Origin: Streptomyces roseus
GTDB lineage: Bacteria > Actinomycetota > Actinomycetes > Streptomycetales > Streptomycetaceae
NCBI RefSeq assembly: GCF_001044425.1
Contig: NZ_LFML01000122.1
Span: 794 to 64,793 of the forward strand
Direction of reading: 5' to 3'
Length of the DNA stretch: 64,000 nt
The position numbers were made by a program, and so were the translations under genes. Every line of letters begins with the position of its first letter. Position 1 is the first letter of the stretch. A model generated the notes under the pieces. The model was not told the DNA's origin. It saw nothing but the letters and a program-made list of their open reading frames with translations, and made no database searches. This document shows positions 7,208 to 17,353 of the stretch, in pieces.

Positions 7208-9385
7208 TCAGTCCTGCCGCGCGGCGGGTGGTGCGGGGGGACCGGCGAGCGCGGGGGGCGCCAGGTCCTCCGGGGACGGGGGCACGTACGGCTTGATGTC
7301 GGGGGCGTCGATGGTTCCGTCGGGCCCGATGGTGGGGAGCTTGGCCTCCGGCTTGAGCAGGAAGGCCTTCTCGGTGTCCTGCTTGCCGGACATGCTCAGA
7401 CCGTAGATGGCGTTGTAGATGTTGCGGACGGCGGGTCCGGAGGCACCCGAACCGGTACCGCCCTGGGAGATCGTCATCACGATCGTGAAGTCCTCGGTGT
7501 ACGTGGCGAACCAGGAGGTGGTCTGCTTGCCGTAGACCTCGGCGGTACCGGTCTTGGCGTGCATGGGGATCTGCTTCTGCGGCCAGCCGCCGAAGCGCCA
7601 GGCCGCGGTGCCGCGGGTGGCGACGCCCTCCAGGGCGGCGTTGATCTTGACGCGGGTGGCCTCGGTCATGGGCAGCTTGCCGTGGGACTGCGGCGGGATC
7701 GGCTCGACGTGCTTGCCGTCGGCGCTGATGACGGCCTTGCCGATGGTCGGGTTCCACATGGTGCCGCCGTTGGAGATGGCCGCGTAGATGGTGGCCATCT
7801 GGATCGGGGTGACCAGGGTGTCGCCCTGTCCGATGGAGTAGTTGATGGCGTCACCGGCGCGCATGAGGTTGCCTTCGAGGCAGTTCTCGTAGGAGAGCAG
7901 CTCGACGTAGGTGCCGCCCTTCTTCCCGCTCTTGCACCACATGTCCTTGTTGGCCTGCCAGAACTTCTGCTTCCACGCCCGGTCGGGGACCCGGCCCTTC
8001 TCCTCGCCCGGCAGGTCCACGTGGGTCTCGGCGCCGAGGCCGAACTGGTGGGCGGTCTTGTAGAAGATCTCGGCCGGGGGCTTCTTCGGGTGGAGCCCGC
8101 CGTCCTTGATCCACTGCTGGTGGCCGAGGGCGTAGAACACGGTGTCGCAGGAGACTTCGAGGGCGCGGCCGAGGGTGATGTTGCCGTGGCCCTGGGACTC
8201 GAAGTTCTTGAAGACCTGGCCGCCGATGGCGTACGAGCTGGGGCAGGGGTAGTCCCCGTCGAAGTCGTAGCCCGCGTTGACCGCGGCGGCGGTCGGGATC
8301 ACCTTGAAGATGGAGCCGGGGGCGGCCTGGCCCTGGATCGCCCGGTTCATCAGCGGGACGTTGGCCTCTTTGGCGGTCAGCTTGGCGTAGTCCTTGCCGG
8401 AGATCCCGCCGACCCAGACGTTCGGGTCGTACGTGGGCATGGAGGCCATGGCCACGACCCGGCCCGTCTTGGACTCCAGGACGACCACGGCGCCGGCGTC
8501 GGCCTTGTAGGGGACGCCGGTGTTGCGGTCGATCTGCTTGCGGGCCTCGACCATGGCCGCGTTCAGCTCGTACTCGGCGACGCCCTGGACGCGGGCGTCG
8601 ATGCTGGTGACGAGGTGGGCGCCGGCGACGGTGGGGTCGTTCTTGGCCTGGCCCATGACCCGGCCGAGGTTGTCGACCTCGTAGCGGGTGACGCCGGACT
8701 TGCCGCGCAGGGTGCGGTCGTACGTGCGCTCCAGGCCGAAGCGGCCGACCTGGTCGGAGCGCAGCAGCGGGGAGTTGGTGTTCTTGGCCTTCTGGATCTC
8801 GTCGTCGGTGACCGGGGAGAGGTAGCCGAGCACCTGGCCGGTGTTGGCGCCGCCGGGCGCGGGGTAGCGGCGTACGGCGGTGGGCTCGGCGGTGATGCCG
8901 GGGTACTCCTCGGGGCGTTCGCGGATCTGGAGGGCCTGCTGGGTGGTGGCCTCGGTGGTGACCGGGATCGGCTGGTAGGGGGAGCCGTTCCAACAGGGCT
9001 TGGGGGTCTGGGAGTCGCAGACGCGGACCTTGTTCATGACGTCCTGCGGCGTCATGTCCAGCACGCCCGCGAGCCGGGTCAGGACGCCCTTGCCCTTGTC
9101 CTTCATCTTCATCAGCGCGGTGCGGCTGGCGGAGACGACCAGGCGGGTCTCGTTGTCGGCGAGGGGGACGCCGCGGGCGTCCAGGATCGAGCCGCGGACG
9201 GCCGGCTGGACGACCTGCTGGACGTGGTTGCTCTTGGCCTCGTGGTAGTACTCGGCGCCGTTGCGGACCTGGAGGTACCACAGGCGCCCGCCGAGGGTGC
9301 AGAGGAAGGAGAGGAGGAGCACCTGCATGATCACGAGTCTGATCCGCACGCGGGAGGTGCGGCCGGTCTCGGGGGCGTTGGTCAC
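7208..9385 (-). CDS. mrdA: Class B penicillin-binding protein 2 (transpeptidase)
   Basis: A 725-residue protein with one N-terminal membrane anchor (VIMQVLLLSFLCTLGGRLWYL), a PBP dimer domain and a transpeptidase domain. The catalytic motifs are SIFK (nucleophile Ser about residue 358), SCD (about 412) in place of SxN, and KTGT (about 611). It cross-links peptidoglycan stem peptides outside the membrane as partner of the SEDS protein RodA encoded directly downstream. The C-terminus is Pro-rich (PPSPEDLAPPALAGPPAPPA). It lies 13 bases from the mreD stop in the mreBCD-PBP2-rodA cluster. The Ile in SIFK in place of the usual Thr is a minor variation. Confidence 0.93.
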   Translation of the reverse strand: MTNAPETGRTSRVRIRLVIMQVLLLSFLCTLGGRLWYLQVRNGAEYYHEAKSNHVQQVVQPAVRGSILDARGVPLADNETRLVVSASRTALMKMKDKGKGVLTRLAGVLDMTPQDVMNKVRVCDSQTPKPCWNGSPYQPIPVTTEATTQQALQIRERPEEYPGITAEPTAVRRYPAPGGANTGQVLGYLSPVTDDEIQKAKNTNSPLLRSDQVGRFGLERTYDRTLRGKSGVTRYEVDNLGRVMGQAKNDPTVAGAHLVTSIDARVQGVAEYELNAAMVEARKQIDRNTGVPYKADAGAVVVLESKTGRVVAMASMPTYDPNVWVGGISGKDYAKLTAKEANVPLMNRAIQGQAAPGSIFKVIPTAAAVNAGYDFDGDYPCPSSYAIGGQVFKNFESQGHGNITLGRALEVSCDTVFYALGHQQWIKDGGLHPKKPPAEIFYKTAHQFGLGAETHVDLPGEEKGRVPDRAWKQKFWQANKDMWCKSGKKGGTYVELLSYENCLEGNLMRAGDAINYSIGQGDTLVTPIQMATIYAAISNGGTMWNPTIGKAVISADGKHVEPIPPQSHGKLPMTEATRVKINAALEGVATRGTAAWRFGGWPQKQIPMHAKTGTAEVYGKQTTSWFATYTEDFTIVMTISQGGTGSGASGPAVRNIYNAIYGLSMSGKQDTEKAFLLKPEAKLPTIGPDGTIDAPDIKPYVPPSPEDLAPPALAGPPAPPAARQD

Positions 9386-9398
9386 GGGAGCTCCTCCC

Positions 9399-10103
9399 TC
9401 ACAGCTTCTTGACGCTCTTCACACTCTTGATCGCCTTGACGCCCTTTATCCGGCCGGCCTTGTTGGCGCGGCCGCGTGCGAGCCCGCGCCGCAGGCCGCC
9501 GCGCTGGCTGCCGATGCGCAGGCCGGTGCCGCCGGCGAGCCAGCCGGAGGACACGTCGGCGGCCGTGCTCTGGCCGCCGCCCGCTTCGACGGCCATCGGG
9601 TCGTTCTCGGCGCGGCGGGCCAGCGCCATGATGAACGGCACGGTGAAGGGGGCGAGCAGCAGGTCGTAGAGGGTCGCGGTGAACAGCAGCCCGGTGAGTC
9701 CGACGTGGCGGGCGGCCGTGTCGCCGACGAGGGCGCCCACCCCGGCGTAGAGCAGGGTGGAGCCGATCGCGGCGGCGACGACGGTCAGCATCGGGCCCCA
9801 GGCGGAGCGGAACCGCCCGGAGTCGGGGCGGGCCAGGCCGGCGGCGTACCCGATGACGCAGAGCACGAGCGCGTACCGCCCGGCGGCGTGGTCGGCGGGC
9901 GGGGCCAGGTCGGCGAGGAGTCCGGCGGCGAAGCCGATGAGCGCGCCGCTGAGGTGCCCGTACACCAGGGCGAGCGCGACGACGGTGAGCAGGACCAGGT
10001 CGGGTACGGCGCCGGGCAGTTGCAGCCGGCCCAGGACGGAGACCTGGACGACGAGGGCGACCACGATCAGCGTGGCCGAAAGCAGGATCCGGTTGAAGCG
10101 CAT
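9399..10103 (-). CDS. mreD: Rod shape-determining protein MreD
   Basis: A 234-residue membrane protein with about five hydrophobic segments, beginning RILLSATLIVVALVVQVSVL and including GALIGFAAGLLADLAPP, which is typical of MreD. The C-terminal 70 residues are a basic, Gly/Arg/Lys-rich cytoplasmic tail (RIKGVKAIKSVKSVKKL), longer than in rod-shaped model bacteria but usual for streptomycetes. MreD links MreC and MreB to the SEDS/PBP2 synthase. The gene lies 12 bases after mreC and 13 before the PBP2 gene. Confidence 0.9.
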   Translation of the reverse strand: MRFNRILLSATLIVVALVVQVSVLGRLQLPGAVPDLVLLTVVALALVYGHLSGALIGFAAGLLADLAPPADHAAGRYALVLCVIGYAAGLARPDSGRFRSAWGPMLTVVAAAIGSTLLYAGVGALVGDTAARHVGLTGLLFTATLYDLLLAPFTVPFIMALARRAENDPMAVEAGGGQSTAADVSSGWLAGGTGLRIGSQRGGLRRGLARGRANKAGRIKGVKAIKSVKSVKKL

Positions 10104-10115
10104 GACGGTCAGCTC

Positions 10116-11060
10116 CTACTCGTCGGCCGGCTTGCCGGGCACGCTGGCGGACGGCGAAGGCGTGACGGTGACGGTGACCGTCGGGGTGGGCTTCACCTCG
10201 GGCTTGGGCGGCAGTACGGCGTCGCGCGGGTCCTCGCGGGGCGGCATGACGACGACGCCGACGATGTCCAGGCGCGAGAATCCGACGAAGGGACGCACCC
10301 AGACGGTGCGGGTCAGATCGCCGCGCGAGGGGTCGACCTTGACGACCTCTCCGATCGGGACGCCGGGTACGAACGGCTTGTTGCCGCGGGAGCCGAAGGT
10401 GACGAGCCGGTCTCCGGGGGCGACCTTGGCCTTGCCGTTGAGCATCTGGACGGAGAGGGCGCGGTCGCCCTGTCCGGTGGCGAAGCCGAGCTCGCCGGTC
10501 TTCTCCAGGCGGGTGCCCACGGTGAAGTCGGGGTCGTTGGCGAGGACGACGGTGGCGGTGTCGGGGCCCACGGTGGCGACCCGGCCGACGAGTCCCTCCC
10601 CGTTCAGTACGGTCATGTCGCGTTCGATGCCGTCCTTGCTGCCGGCGTCGATGGTGACGGTCCAGGAGAAGCCCTGGGCCGCTCCTATGGCGATGACCTC
10701 GGCGCCCTTGATTCCGTACTGTCCGGCGCCGGCCCGCTTGAGCATCTCGTCGAGCTCGTGGATGCGGCTGCGGGTCTGGTCGTCGCTGCCCAGCTTGGCC
10801 TTCAGGGCGGCGTTCTCGCGCTCCAGCGTGGCGATGCGGTTGTGGCGTTCGCCGGAGTCCCTTACGGCCCCTATGGCGTTGGCGACGGGGTCGACCGCGG
10901 TCGCGACCCCCTTCTCCACGGGGCCGAAGGCCGCTGCGGCGGCCTGCCGGGCGCCGTCGACCGGAGACTCCTCGCCTGCCCTGATGTCCACCGTGATCAA
11001 TGCGAACGCGATGGCGATCAGAAGCACCAGGAGCAGCCGGCTTTCTCGTGTGTCCCTCAC
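10116..11060 (-). CDS. mreC: Rod shape-determining protein MreC
   Basis: A 314-residue protein with a membrane anchor (SRLLLVLLIAIAFALITVDIR), a coiled-coil stretch (ERHNRIATLERENAALKAKL) and the two-lobed beta-barrel MreC domain (GFSWTVTIDAGSKDGIERDMTVLN). The tail is Pro/Val/Thr-rich and extracellular. MreC is the periplasm-facing scaffold of the elongasome. The start is GTG at 11058-11060 (VRDTRESR); the reading frame upstream is Arg-rich and non-coding in character. A GAGGAAGG ribosome site lies about 14 bases upstream. Downstream genes follow at 12-13 base spacing. Confidence 0.9.
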   Translation of the reverse strand: MRDTRESRLLLVLLIAIAFALITVDIRAGEESPVDGARQAAAAAFGPVEKGVATAVDPVANAIGAVRDSGERHNRIATLERENAALKAKLGSDDQTRSRIHELDEMLKRAGAGQYGIKGAEVIAIGAAQGFSWTVTIDAGSKDGIERDMTVLNGEGLVGRVATVGPDTATVVLANDPDFTVGTRLEKTGELGFATGQGDRALSVQMLNGKAKVAPGDRLVTFGSRGNKPFVPGVPIGEVVKVDPSRGDLTRTVWVRPFVGFSRLDIVGVVVMPPREDPRDAVLPPKPEVKPTPTVTVTVTPSPSASVPGKPADE

Positions 11061-11111
11061 GTGCGGCGGCCGTGCCTTCCTCGTCGGAAACTTATGGGTC
11101 TGTATATCAAC

Positions 11112-11151
11112 GATCCGCCGCACGGGCGCGGCAGCACCCGTACGGCGGATC
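11112..11151 (-). terminator. Hairpin between mreB and mreC
   Basis: Two 18-base arms (11112-11129 and 11134-11151) pair except at two positions and enclose a four-base loop. The hairpin lies 35 bases beyond the mreB stop and about 50 bases before the mreC start. It may end or attenuate mreB transcripts before mreCD-PBP2-rodA. Confidence 0.65.
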
Positions 11152-11185
11152 CTTGTGTTCCGCATGGCCCCCGGACGGGGGTGTG

Positions 11186-12205
<1,020 letters not shown>

Positions 12206-12427
12206 GTTGTTCCCCTTGTTCCCCATGAGGAGCGTCTGGCCTTCCAGTTGATAGCGGCTGCTGTCAGGTCGGCGAGGTGGGTGTGTGGGTGGAGGCCCCA
12301 TCGTAATGCCGCAAGTACGAACACCGCGCGACGGGACTCCGGCAATCCCGCCGGAACCGAAACCCGCCCCCTAGTGGTGACGACGTGTCCTGCACATGCG
12401 TTCCCGCTCCCGCCCGGTAATACCGAA

Positions 12428-12454
12428 GGGCGACCGAAATTACTTCGGTCGCCC
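12428..12454 (-). terminator. Terminator downstream of ndk
   Basis: A perfect 11-bp stem, GGGCGACCGAA with its complement, has a five-base loop (ATTAC) and lies 47 bases beyond the ndk stop codon. Confidence 0.8.
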
Positions 12455-12500
12455 CAGGTCATGAGCGCTATTCGGCTGATGTTACGTCAGGAAGGACTCG

Positions 12501-12911
12501 TCAGAGCGAGGGGAAGAACAGCTTCAGCTCGCGCTCCGCGGACTCCTCGGAATCCGAGGCGTGGATCAGGTTCTCCCGGGTGACGGTGCCGAAGTCCCCC
12601 CGGATGGAGCCGGGCGCCGCGGCGATCGGGTCAGTGGGTCCGGCCAACTGGCGGACACCCTCGATCACGCGTTCCCCTTCCACCACCAGGACCACGACCG
12701 GACCGCTCGCCATGAAGCCCATGAGCGGCTCGTAGAAGGGCTTGCCCTTGTGCTCGCCGTAGTGGGTCTCCAGGGTCTCCTGGTCCAGCGTGCGCAGCTC
12801 CATCGCGGGGACGGTCCAGCCGGCCTTCCGCTCGATGCGGCCGATGATCTCGCCGATCAGGCCCCGCCGGACGGCGTCGGGCTTGAGGATGACGAGCGTG
12901 CGCTGGGTCAT
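12501..12911 (-). CDS. ndk: Nucleoside diphosphate kinase
   Basis: A 136-residue protein beginning MTQRTLVILKPDAV. It has the active-site signature NLIHASDS, whose His carries the phosphate in the ping-pong transfer from ATP to NDPs. Length and sequence are typical. It stands between folC/DUF4233 and mreB, has its own terminator, and is probably transcribed alone or with folC. The product is soluble and cytoplasmic. Confidence 0.97.
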   Translation of the reverse strand: MTQRTLVILKPDAVRRGLIGEIIGRIERKAGWTVPAMELRTLDQETLETHYGEHKGKPFYEPLMGFMASGPVVVLVVEGERVIEGVRQLAGPTDPIAAAPGSIRGDFGTVTRENLIHASDSEESAERELKLFFPSL

Positions 12912-13028
12912 GTTGCGGCTCCTTGCGGCATACGGGTGCGGTCCGACGAGGCTACAGGGAGTCAGCGGGGCCTTCGCGCGGACCCCGGGCCGCGCCGAAC
13001 GGGCCCGGAGGAGCGGGGCCGCGCGGCC

Positions 13029-13376
13029 TCAGGCCTGGGCCTCGCCCTGCGCCGCCGCCCAGCGGGCCTTGATCGCGTCGATCTTGGTTCCGTAGTGCAC
13101 CGAGCACCACCACAGGCCCGCGAACGCCGCGCCCAGGATGAACATCATCGGGACCACGAACCCGCTCAGGATCAGCCCGATCTGGAGCGCCCAGCCGATC
13201 TGGACGGCGCCCGGACGCGAAAGCATCCCGCACAGCAGCACCGACAGCAGCATGGCGATCCCGCAGACCGTCCAGACCGTGGCCTGGGTCAGATACGGGT
13301 TCTTCATGGCCACCAGCCCCGCGAAACCGATCACGAAGAACTCGCCGATCAGCGTCGAAGCACACAGCGTGCGCAT
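13029..13376 (-). CDS. DUF4233 membrane protein
   Basis: A 115-residue protein with about four hydrophobic segments (LIGEFFVIGFAGLVAM, ATVWTVCGIAMLLSVLLCGML, IGWALQIGLILSGFVVPMMFILGAAFAGLWWC). DUF4233 proteins almost always follow folC in actinobacteria, as here, with 3 bases between the folC stop and this start. The function is unknown; the coupling suggests co-translation with folylpolyglutamate synthase. Confidence 0.85.
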   Translation of the reverse strand: MRTLCASTLIGEFFVIGFAGLVAMKNPYLTQATVWTVCGIAMLLSVLLCGMLSRPGAVQIGWALQIGLILSGFVVPMMFILGAAFAGLWWCSVHYGTKIDAIKARWAAAQGEAQA

Positions 13377-13379
13377 CCC

Positions 13380-14909
13380 TCAGCCCCTCTTCAGCAGCAG
13401 GCGGGCCTCGCCCACCGTGATCACGGAACCGGTCACCAGGACCCCGGCCCCTCCGTACTCGGCCTCTTCCTCCGCCAGGGTGATCGCCGCCTCCAGGGCG
13501 TCGTCCAGCCGCGGCTCCACCTGCACCCGGTCCGGCCCGAAGACCTCGACCGCGACCGCCGCCAGCTCGTCCGCGGACATCGCCCGGTGGCTGGAGTTCT
13601 CCGTGACCACGATCTCCGCGAAGATCGGCTCGAAGGCCTCCAGGACCCCCTTGACGTCCTTGCCCTCGCTCGCGGCCATGACCCCGATCAGCCGGCTGAA
13701 TCCGAAGGCCTCGGTCACCGCCTCCGCCGTGACCTGCGCGCCGGCCGGGTTGTGGGCCGCGTCCAGGACCACCGTCGGGCTGCGCCGTACGACCTCCATC
13801 CGGCCCGGCGAGGTCACCGAGGCGAAGGCCCGGCGCACGGTCTCCAGGTCCAGCTCACGCGACTGCTGCGCGCCGACCCCGAAGAAGGCCTCGACCGCCG
13901 CCAGCGCCACCGCCGCGTTGTGCGCCATGTGGGCGCCGTACAGCGGCAGGAAGATGCCGTCGTACTCGCCGCCCACGCCGCGCAGCGTCAGCATCTGCCC
14001 GCCGACCGCCACCTCGCGCGAGACGACGCCGAACTCCATGCCCTCGCGGGCCACGGTCGCGTCCACCTCGACGGCCTTCTTCAGCAGCACCTGCGCGGCG
14101 TCCACCGGCTGCTGCGCCAGGATCACGGTGGCGTCCTGCTTGATGACGCCGCCCTTCTCCTGGGCGATCTCCCCGGGCGTGGAGCCGAGCCGGTCCGTGT
14201 GGTCCAGGCTGATCGGGGTGATCACCGCGACCGCGCCGTCGATCACGTTGGTCGCGTCCCAGGTGCCGCCCATGCCGACCTCGACGACGGCCGCGTCGAC
14301 GGGGGCGTCCGCGAAGGCCGCGTAGGCCATACCGGTGAGCACCTCGAAGAAGGACAGCCGGTACTCCTCCTGGGAGTCGACCATCTCCACGTAGGGCTTG
14401 ATGTCGTAGTACGTCTCGATGAAGCGCTCGGCGGTGATCGGCGCCCCGTCGAGACTGATCCGCTCGGTGACCGACTGCACGTGCGGGCTGGTGTAGCGCC
14501 CGGTGCGCAGCTCGAAGGCGTTCAGCAGGGCCTCGATCATGCGGGCGGTGCTGGTCTTGCCGTTGGTGCCGGTGACGTGGATGGAGGGGTACGCGCGCTG
14601 CGGTTCGCCCAGGACGTCCATCAGCGCGGCGATCCGCGTGACGGACGGCTCCAGCTTGGTCTCGCCCCAGCGGGTGGAGAGCTCCTGCTCCACCTCCTGG
14701 AGCGCCCGCGCCACCTCGGGGTCGAGGGGCTGCGACGGTACCGGGTCGCCCTGGGGCGGTCCGGCCTGGGCGCGCAGGGTGCGGCTGCCGGCCTCGATCA
14801 CCGCCAGGTCGGGGTCGCGGTCGGACTCTTCGGCCACGATCCGTTCGAAGAGATCGGAGGTCTCGTCGCGGTCGTCGGGTCCGTTGCTCTCGGGCTGCTG
14901 CTCACTCAC
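13380..14909 (-). CDS. folC: Folylpolyglutamate synthase / dihydrofolate synthase
   Basis: A 509-residue Mur-ligase-type enzyme with the P-loop VTGTNGKTSTARMIE, the central domain (GGTWDATNVID) and the C-terminal ligase domain (VVLDAAHNPAGAQVTAEAV). It adds glutamate to dihydropteroate and folates using ATP. The first 90 residues are an acidic extension (MSEQQPESNGPDDRDETSDL) common in streptomycetes. It is divergent from the mreB-like gene at 15027. Confidence 0.94.
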   Translation of the reverse strand: MSEQQPESNGPDDRDETSDLFERIVAEESDRDPDLAVIEAGSRTLRAQAGPPQGDPVPSQPLDPEVARALQEVEQELSTRWGETKLEPSVTRIAALMDVLGEPQRAYPSIHVTGTNGKTSTARMIEALLNAFELRTGRYTSPHVQSVTERISLDGAPITAERFIETYYDIKPYVEMVDSQEEYRLSFFEVLTGMAYAAFADAPVDAAVVEVGMGGTWDATNVIDGAVAVITPISLDHTDRLGSTPGEIAQEKGGVIKQDATVILAQQPVDAAQVLLKKAVEVDATVAREGMEFGVVSREVAVGGQMLTLRGVGGEYDGIFLPLYGAHMAHNAAVALAAVEAFFGVGAQQSRELDLETVRRAFASVTSPGRMEVVRRSPTVVLDAAHNPAGAQVTAEAVTEAFGFSRLIGVMAASEGKDVKGVLEAFEPIFAEIVVTENSSHRAMSADELAAVAVEVFGPDRVQVEPRLDDALEAAITLAEEEAEYGGAGVLVTGSVITVGEARLLLKRG

Positions 14910-15026
14910 GGGGCCAGTCTACGGACGGGGGGCCCGGGGACTTTCGACCCGGCCGTTTCAGGACCTTCGGCGGCCGCTGCGACCTGATCGTTATGCAAGC
15001 CTTGCGGACAGGAGATAGGGGAACAA

Positions 15027-16076
15027 ATGCCGCAGGCCAGCACCGACAAGTCCGCTTCCAGCCGCGACATAGGGATCGATCTGGGGACCGCGAACACCCT
15101 GGTCTACGCCCGGGGGCACGGGATCGTCCTCAATGAGCCGTCCGTGGTGGCGGTCAAGGCGGGCACGACCACGGCCCTGGCCGTGGGGACCGAGGCCAAG
15201 GAGACCATCGGCCGCACCCCCGGCTCCATCACCGCGATCCGCCCCCTGAAGGACGGGGTGATCTGCGACTACGAGGCCGCCGAGGAGATGATCCGGCACT
15301 TCGTCCGCAAGGCCGTGCCCGGGCGGCGGCCGCGCACCAGGATGGTGATCTGCGTGCCCTCCGGGGTCACCCCGGTCGAACGGCGGGCCATCGTCCACGC
15401 CTCGACGCGGGCCGGTGCCAGGGCCGTCCACCTGATCGAGGAGCCGATGGCGGCGGCGATCGGCGCGGGCCTGCCCGTGGCCGAGCCGCGCGGCTCGATG
15501 GTGGTCGACATCGGCGGCGGCACCACCGAGGTCGCCGTCATCTCGCTCGGCGGGATCGTCACCGCCCGGTCGCTGCGGGTCGGCGGGGACCGGATGGACG
15601 GCGCGATCACGGACCACGTGCGCAAGGAGCACGGCCTGCTGATCGGGGAGCGCACCGCCGAGGACGTCAAGGTCGCCATCGGATCGGCCTGGCCGGTGCC
15701 GGAGCGGCCGGAGCTGGAGACGCGGACCTTCACGGTGCGCGGCCGGGAGCGGGTCGCAGGCATGCCGAAAACGCTCGCGCTGGGGGCGGCGGACGTACGG
15801 GCCGCCCTCGACGAGCCGGTCGAGGCGATCATCGCCGCGGTGCGGGCCACCCTGGAGGAGTGCCCGCCGGAGCTGTCGGGCGATGTGATGGAGCACGGCA
15901 TCGTGCTGACCGGCGGCGGGGCCCTGCTGCCGGGCCTGGACCTGCGGATGGCTTCGGCCACGGGCATCCCGGTGTTCGTCGCCGACTCCCCGCTGGACTG
16001 CGTGGCGCTGGGCTCGGGCCGGTGCGTGGAGGAACTGGACGAGCTGAACAGCCTGCTGGTCCCGGCGAAGGCCTGA
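15027..16076 (+). CDS. Second MreB-family actin (Mbl-like)
   Basis: A 349-residue paralogue of the MreB at 11186. It keeps DIGIDLGTANTLVYARG, the two phosphate loops (DIGGGTTEVAVISLGG) and GIVLTGGGALLPGL, but differs throughout (e.g. HVRKEHGLLIGERTAEDVKV) and has an eight-residue N-terminal extension. ATG is preceded by AGGAGATAGGGG. In S. coelicolor a second MreB-like protein (Mbl) is encoded far from mreB and helps build the spore wall; whether this is its orthologue cannot be told from sequence alone. It is monocistronic and divergent from folC. The actin call is firm and the subfamily uncertain. Confidence 0.9.
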   Translation: MPQASTDKSASSRDIGIDLGTANTLVYARGHGIVLNEPSVVAVKAGTTTALAVGTEAKETIGRTPGSITAIRPLKDGVICDYEAAEEMIRHFVRKAVPGRRPRTRMVICVPSGVTPVERRAIVHASTRAGARAVHLIEEPMAAAIGAGLPVAEPRGSMVVDIGGGTTEVAVISLGGIVTARSLRVGGDRMDGAITDHVRKEHGLLIGERTAEDVKVAIGSAWPVPERPELETRTFTVRGRERVAGMPKTLALGAADVRAALDEPVEAIIAAVRATLEECPPELSGDVMEHGIVLTGGGALLPGLDLRMASATGIPVFVADSPLDCVALGSGRCVEELDELNSLLVPAKA

Positions 16077-16108
16077 GGGCGGCGCTCGGCGGTGGCGGCC
16101 GGCGGCGG

Positions 16109-17266
16109 CTACCCGCGCGGCAGGGTGGCCACGACCGTGTACGAGTCCTGCGTGCGCGTGGCCGTGAGCGTTCCGCCCAGGCTGCGCACGCGCTCGGACA
16201 TGCTCGCCGTGCCCGAGCCCGCCGAGACGGGGGCGCGCGCCGGCGTCCGGACGGGCAGGCCGTTGCTGACGGCGATCCGCAACCGCGGGCCGTCCGCCTC
16301 GATCGACACGTCGATCGTTTCGCCGCCGGCGTGCTTGGCCGCGTTGGTCAGGCATTCCTGGACCACCCGGTAGACCGCCGCCTGCCGCAGCGGCGACAGC
16401 CCGTGCGCCTGCGGATCCAGGGCCAGCCGTACGGGCGAACCGGCCCGGCCGCTCTCCTGCGCGAGGGCCGCCAGCCCTTCCACGCCCGGGGTCGAGGCCC
16501 GCTCCCCGCGCTGCACGATGATCTCGTTGAGGACGAGGTGGGCCCGGCGCGCGGTGTCGGCGAGCTCCTCGAAGTCCTTGGCGTACGCCGTCTCGCGAGC
16601 CCGCGCCGAGAGCACCTCGGAGCGCACGGTCAGCAGGGTCAGCTCGCGGCCGACGAAGTCGTGGACGTCCCGGGCGACCGAGGTGCGCTCCTGCTCGACG
16701 GCCTGGAACACCGCCGCTTCGGCGCGCCGGGCGGCCAGTTCCGCCACGAGGTCGTGCCGGTAGGCGGCGATGCCGACGGCCGAGGCGAGCACCCCGATCG
16801 GCACGACGAGGCTCAGGAACGCGCTGAGCGTGTGGGCGTGCGGTTCGGGCCAGCCCGGGACGCTGAAGACGGCCAGCGCGAAGGCGATGTACCCGAGGGT
16901 GGCCAGGAGGGCCGGCCGCCGCCCCCGGTAGCGCCCGACCGAGTACAGGGCGAACTGGATCAGCGTCAGCTCGTGCAGCCAGCCGATGAAGACGAGCGCG
17001 GTGAGGTACGAGACCCAGGGCAGGCGGCGCCGTACCACCAGGGAGCAGCATCCGGCGGCGAGCACGGCGGCGGCCATCGGACCGTTGAGCGAGTTGTCCG
17101 CGGCGGCCAGGCCGGGCAGGTCCAGCGCCATCAGGCCGAGGCAGCTGAGTGCGGTGAGCACGTCAAGCGCCCGGGGGGACCCCGCCCAGCTCGCGGCGAG
17201 CCTGCGGCCGGCGGCCGCGGCCCGGTGGAGCGCCGAGGCGACGGGCGGGACGTACATGCCTTCCAT
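16109..17266 (-). CDS. Sensor histidine kinase, HisKA_3 (NarL-partner) type
   Basis: About 385 residues with five hydrophobic segments in the first 180 (e.g. WVSYLTALVFIGWLHELTLIQFALY), then the phospho-acceptor helix ERTSVARDVHDFVGRE and a HATPase domain with VQECLTNAAKH (N box) and AGSGTASMSERVRSLGG (G box). This class passes phosphate to NarL/LuxR-type regulators. No response regulator gene is adjacent, so it is an orphan here. It faces away from the mreB-like gene and lies downstream of, and in line with, the GH/GT genes. The start is uncertain among three nearby ATGs. Confidence 0.85.
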   Translation of the reverse strand: MEGMYVPPVASALHRAAAAGRRLAASWAGSPRALDVLTALSCLGLMALDLPGLAAADNSLNGPMAAAVLAAGCCSLVVRRRLPWVSYLTALVFIGWLHELTLIQFALYSVGRYRGRRPALLATLGYIAFALAVFSVPGWPEPHAHTLSAFLSLVVPIGVLASAVGIAAYRHDLVAELAARRAEAAVFQAVEQERTSVARDVHDFVGRELTLLTVRSEVLSARARETAYAKDFEELADTARRAHLVLNEIIVQRGERASTPGVEGLAALAQESGRAGSPVRLALDPQAHGLSPLRQAAVYRVVQECLTNAAKHAGGETIDVSIEADGPRLRIAVSNGLPVRTPARAPVSAGSGTASMSERVRSLGGTLTATRTQDSYTVVATLPRG

Positions 17267-17353
17267 CATCCGTGCTCGGCAAGGGGTATCGGATCGGCCA
17301 ACCCGGCCGGAATGGTGATGTGCGACACCCCGGACAACTCGGGACACACCCTG

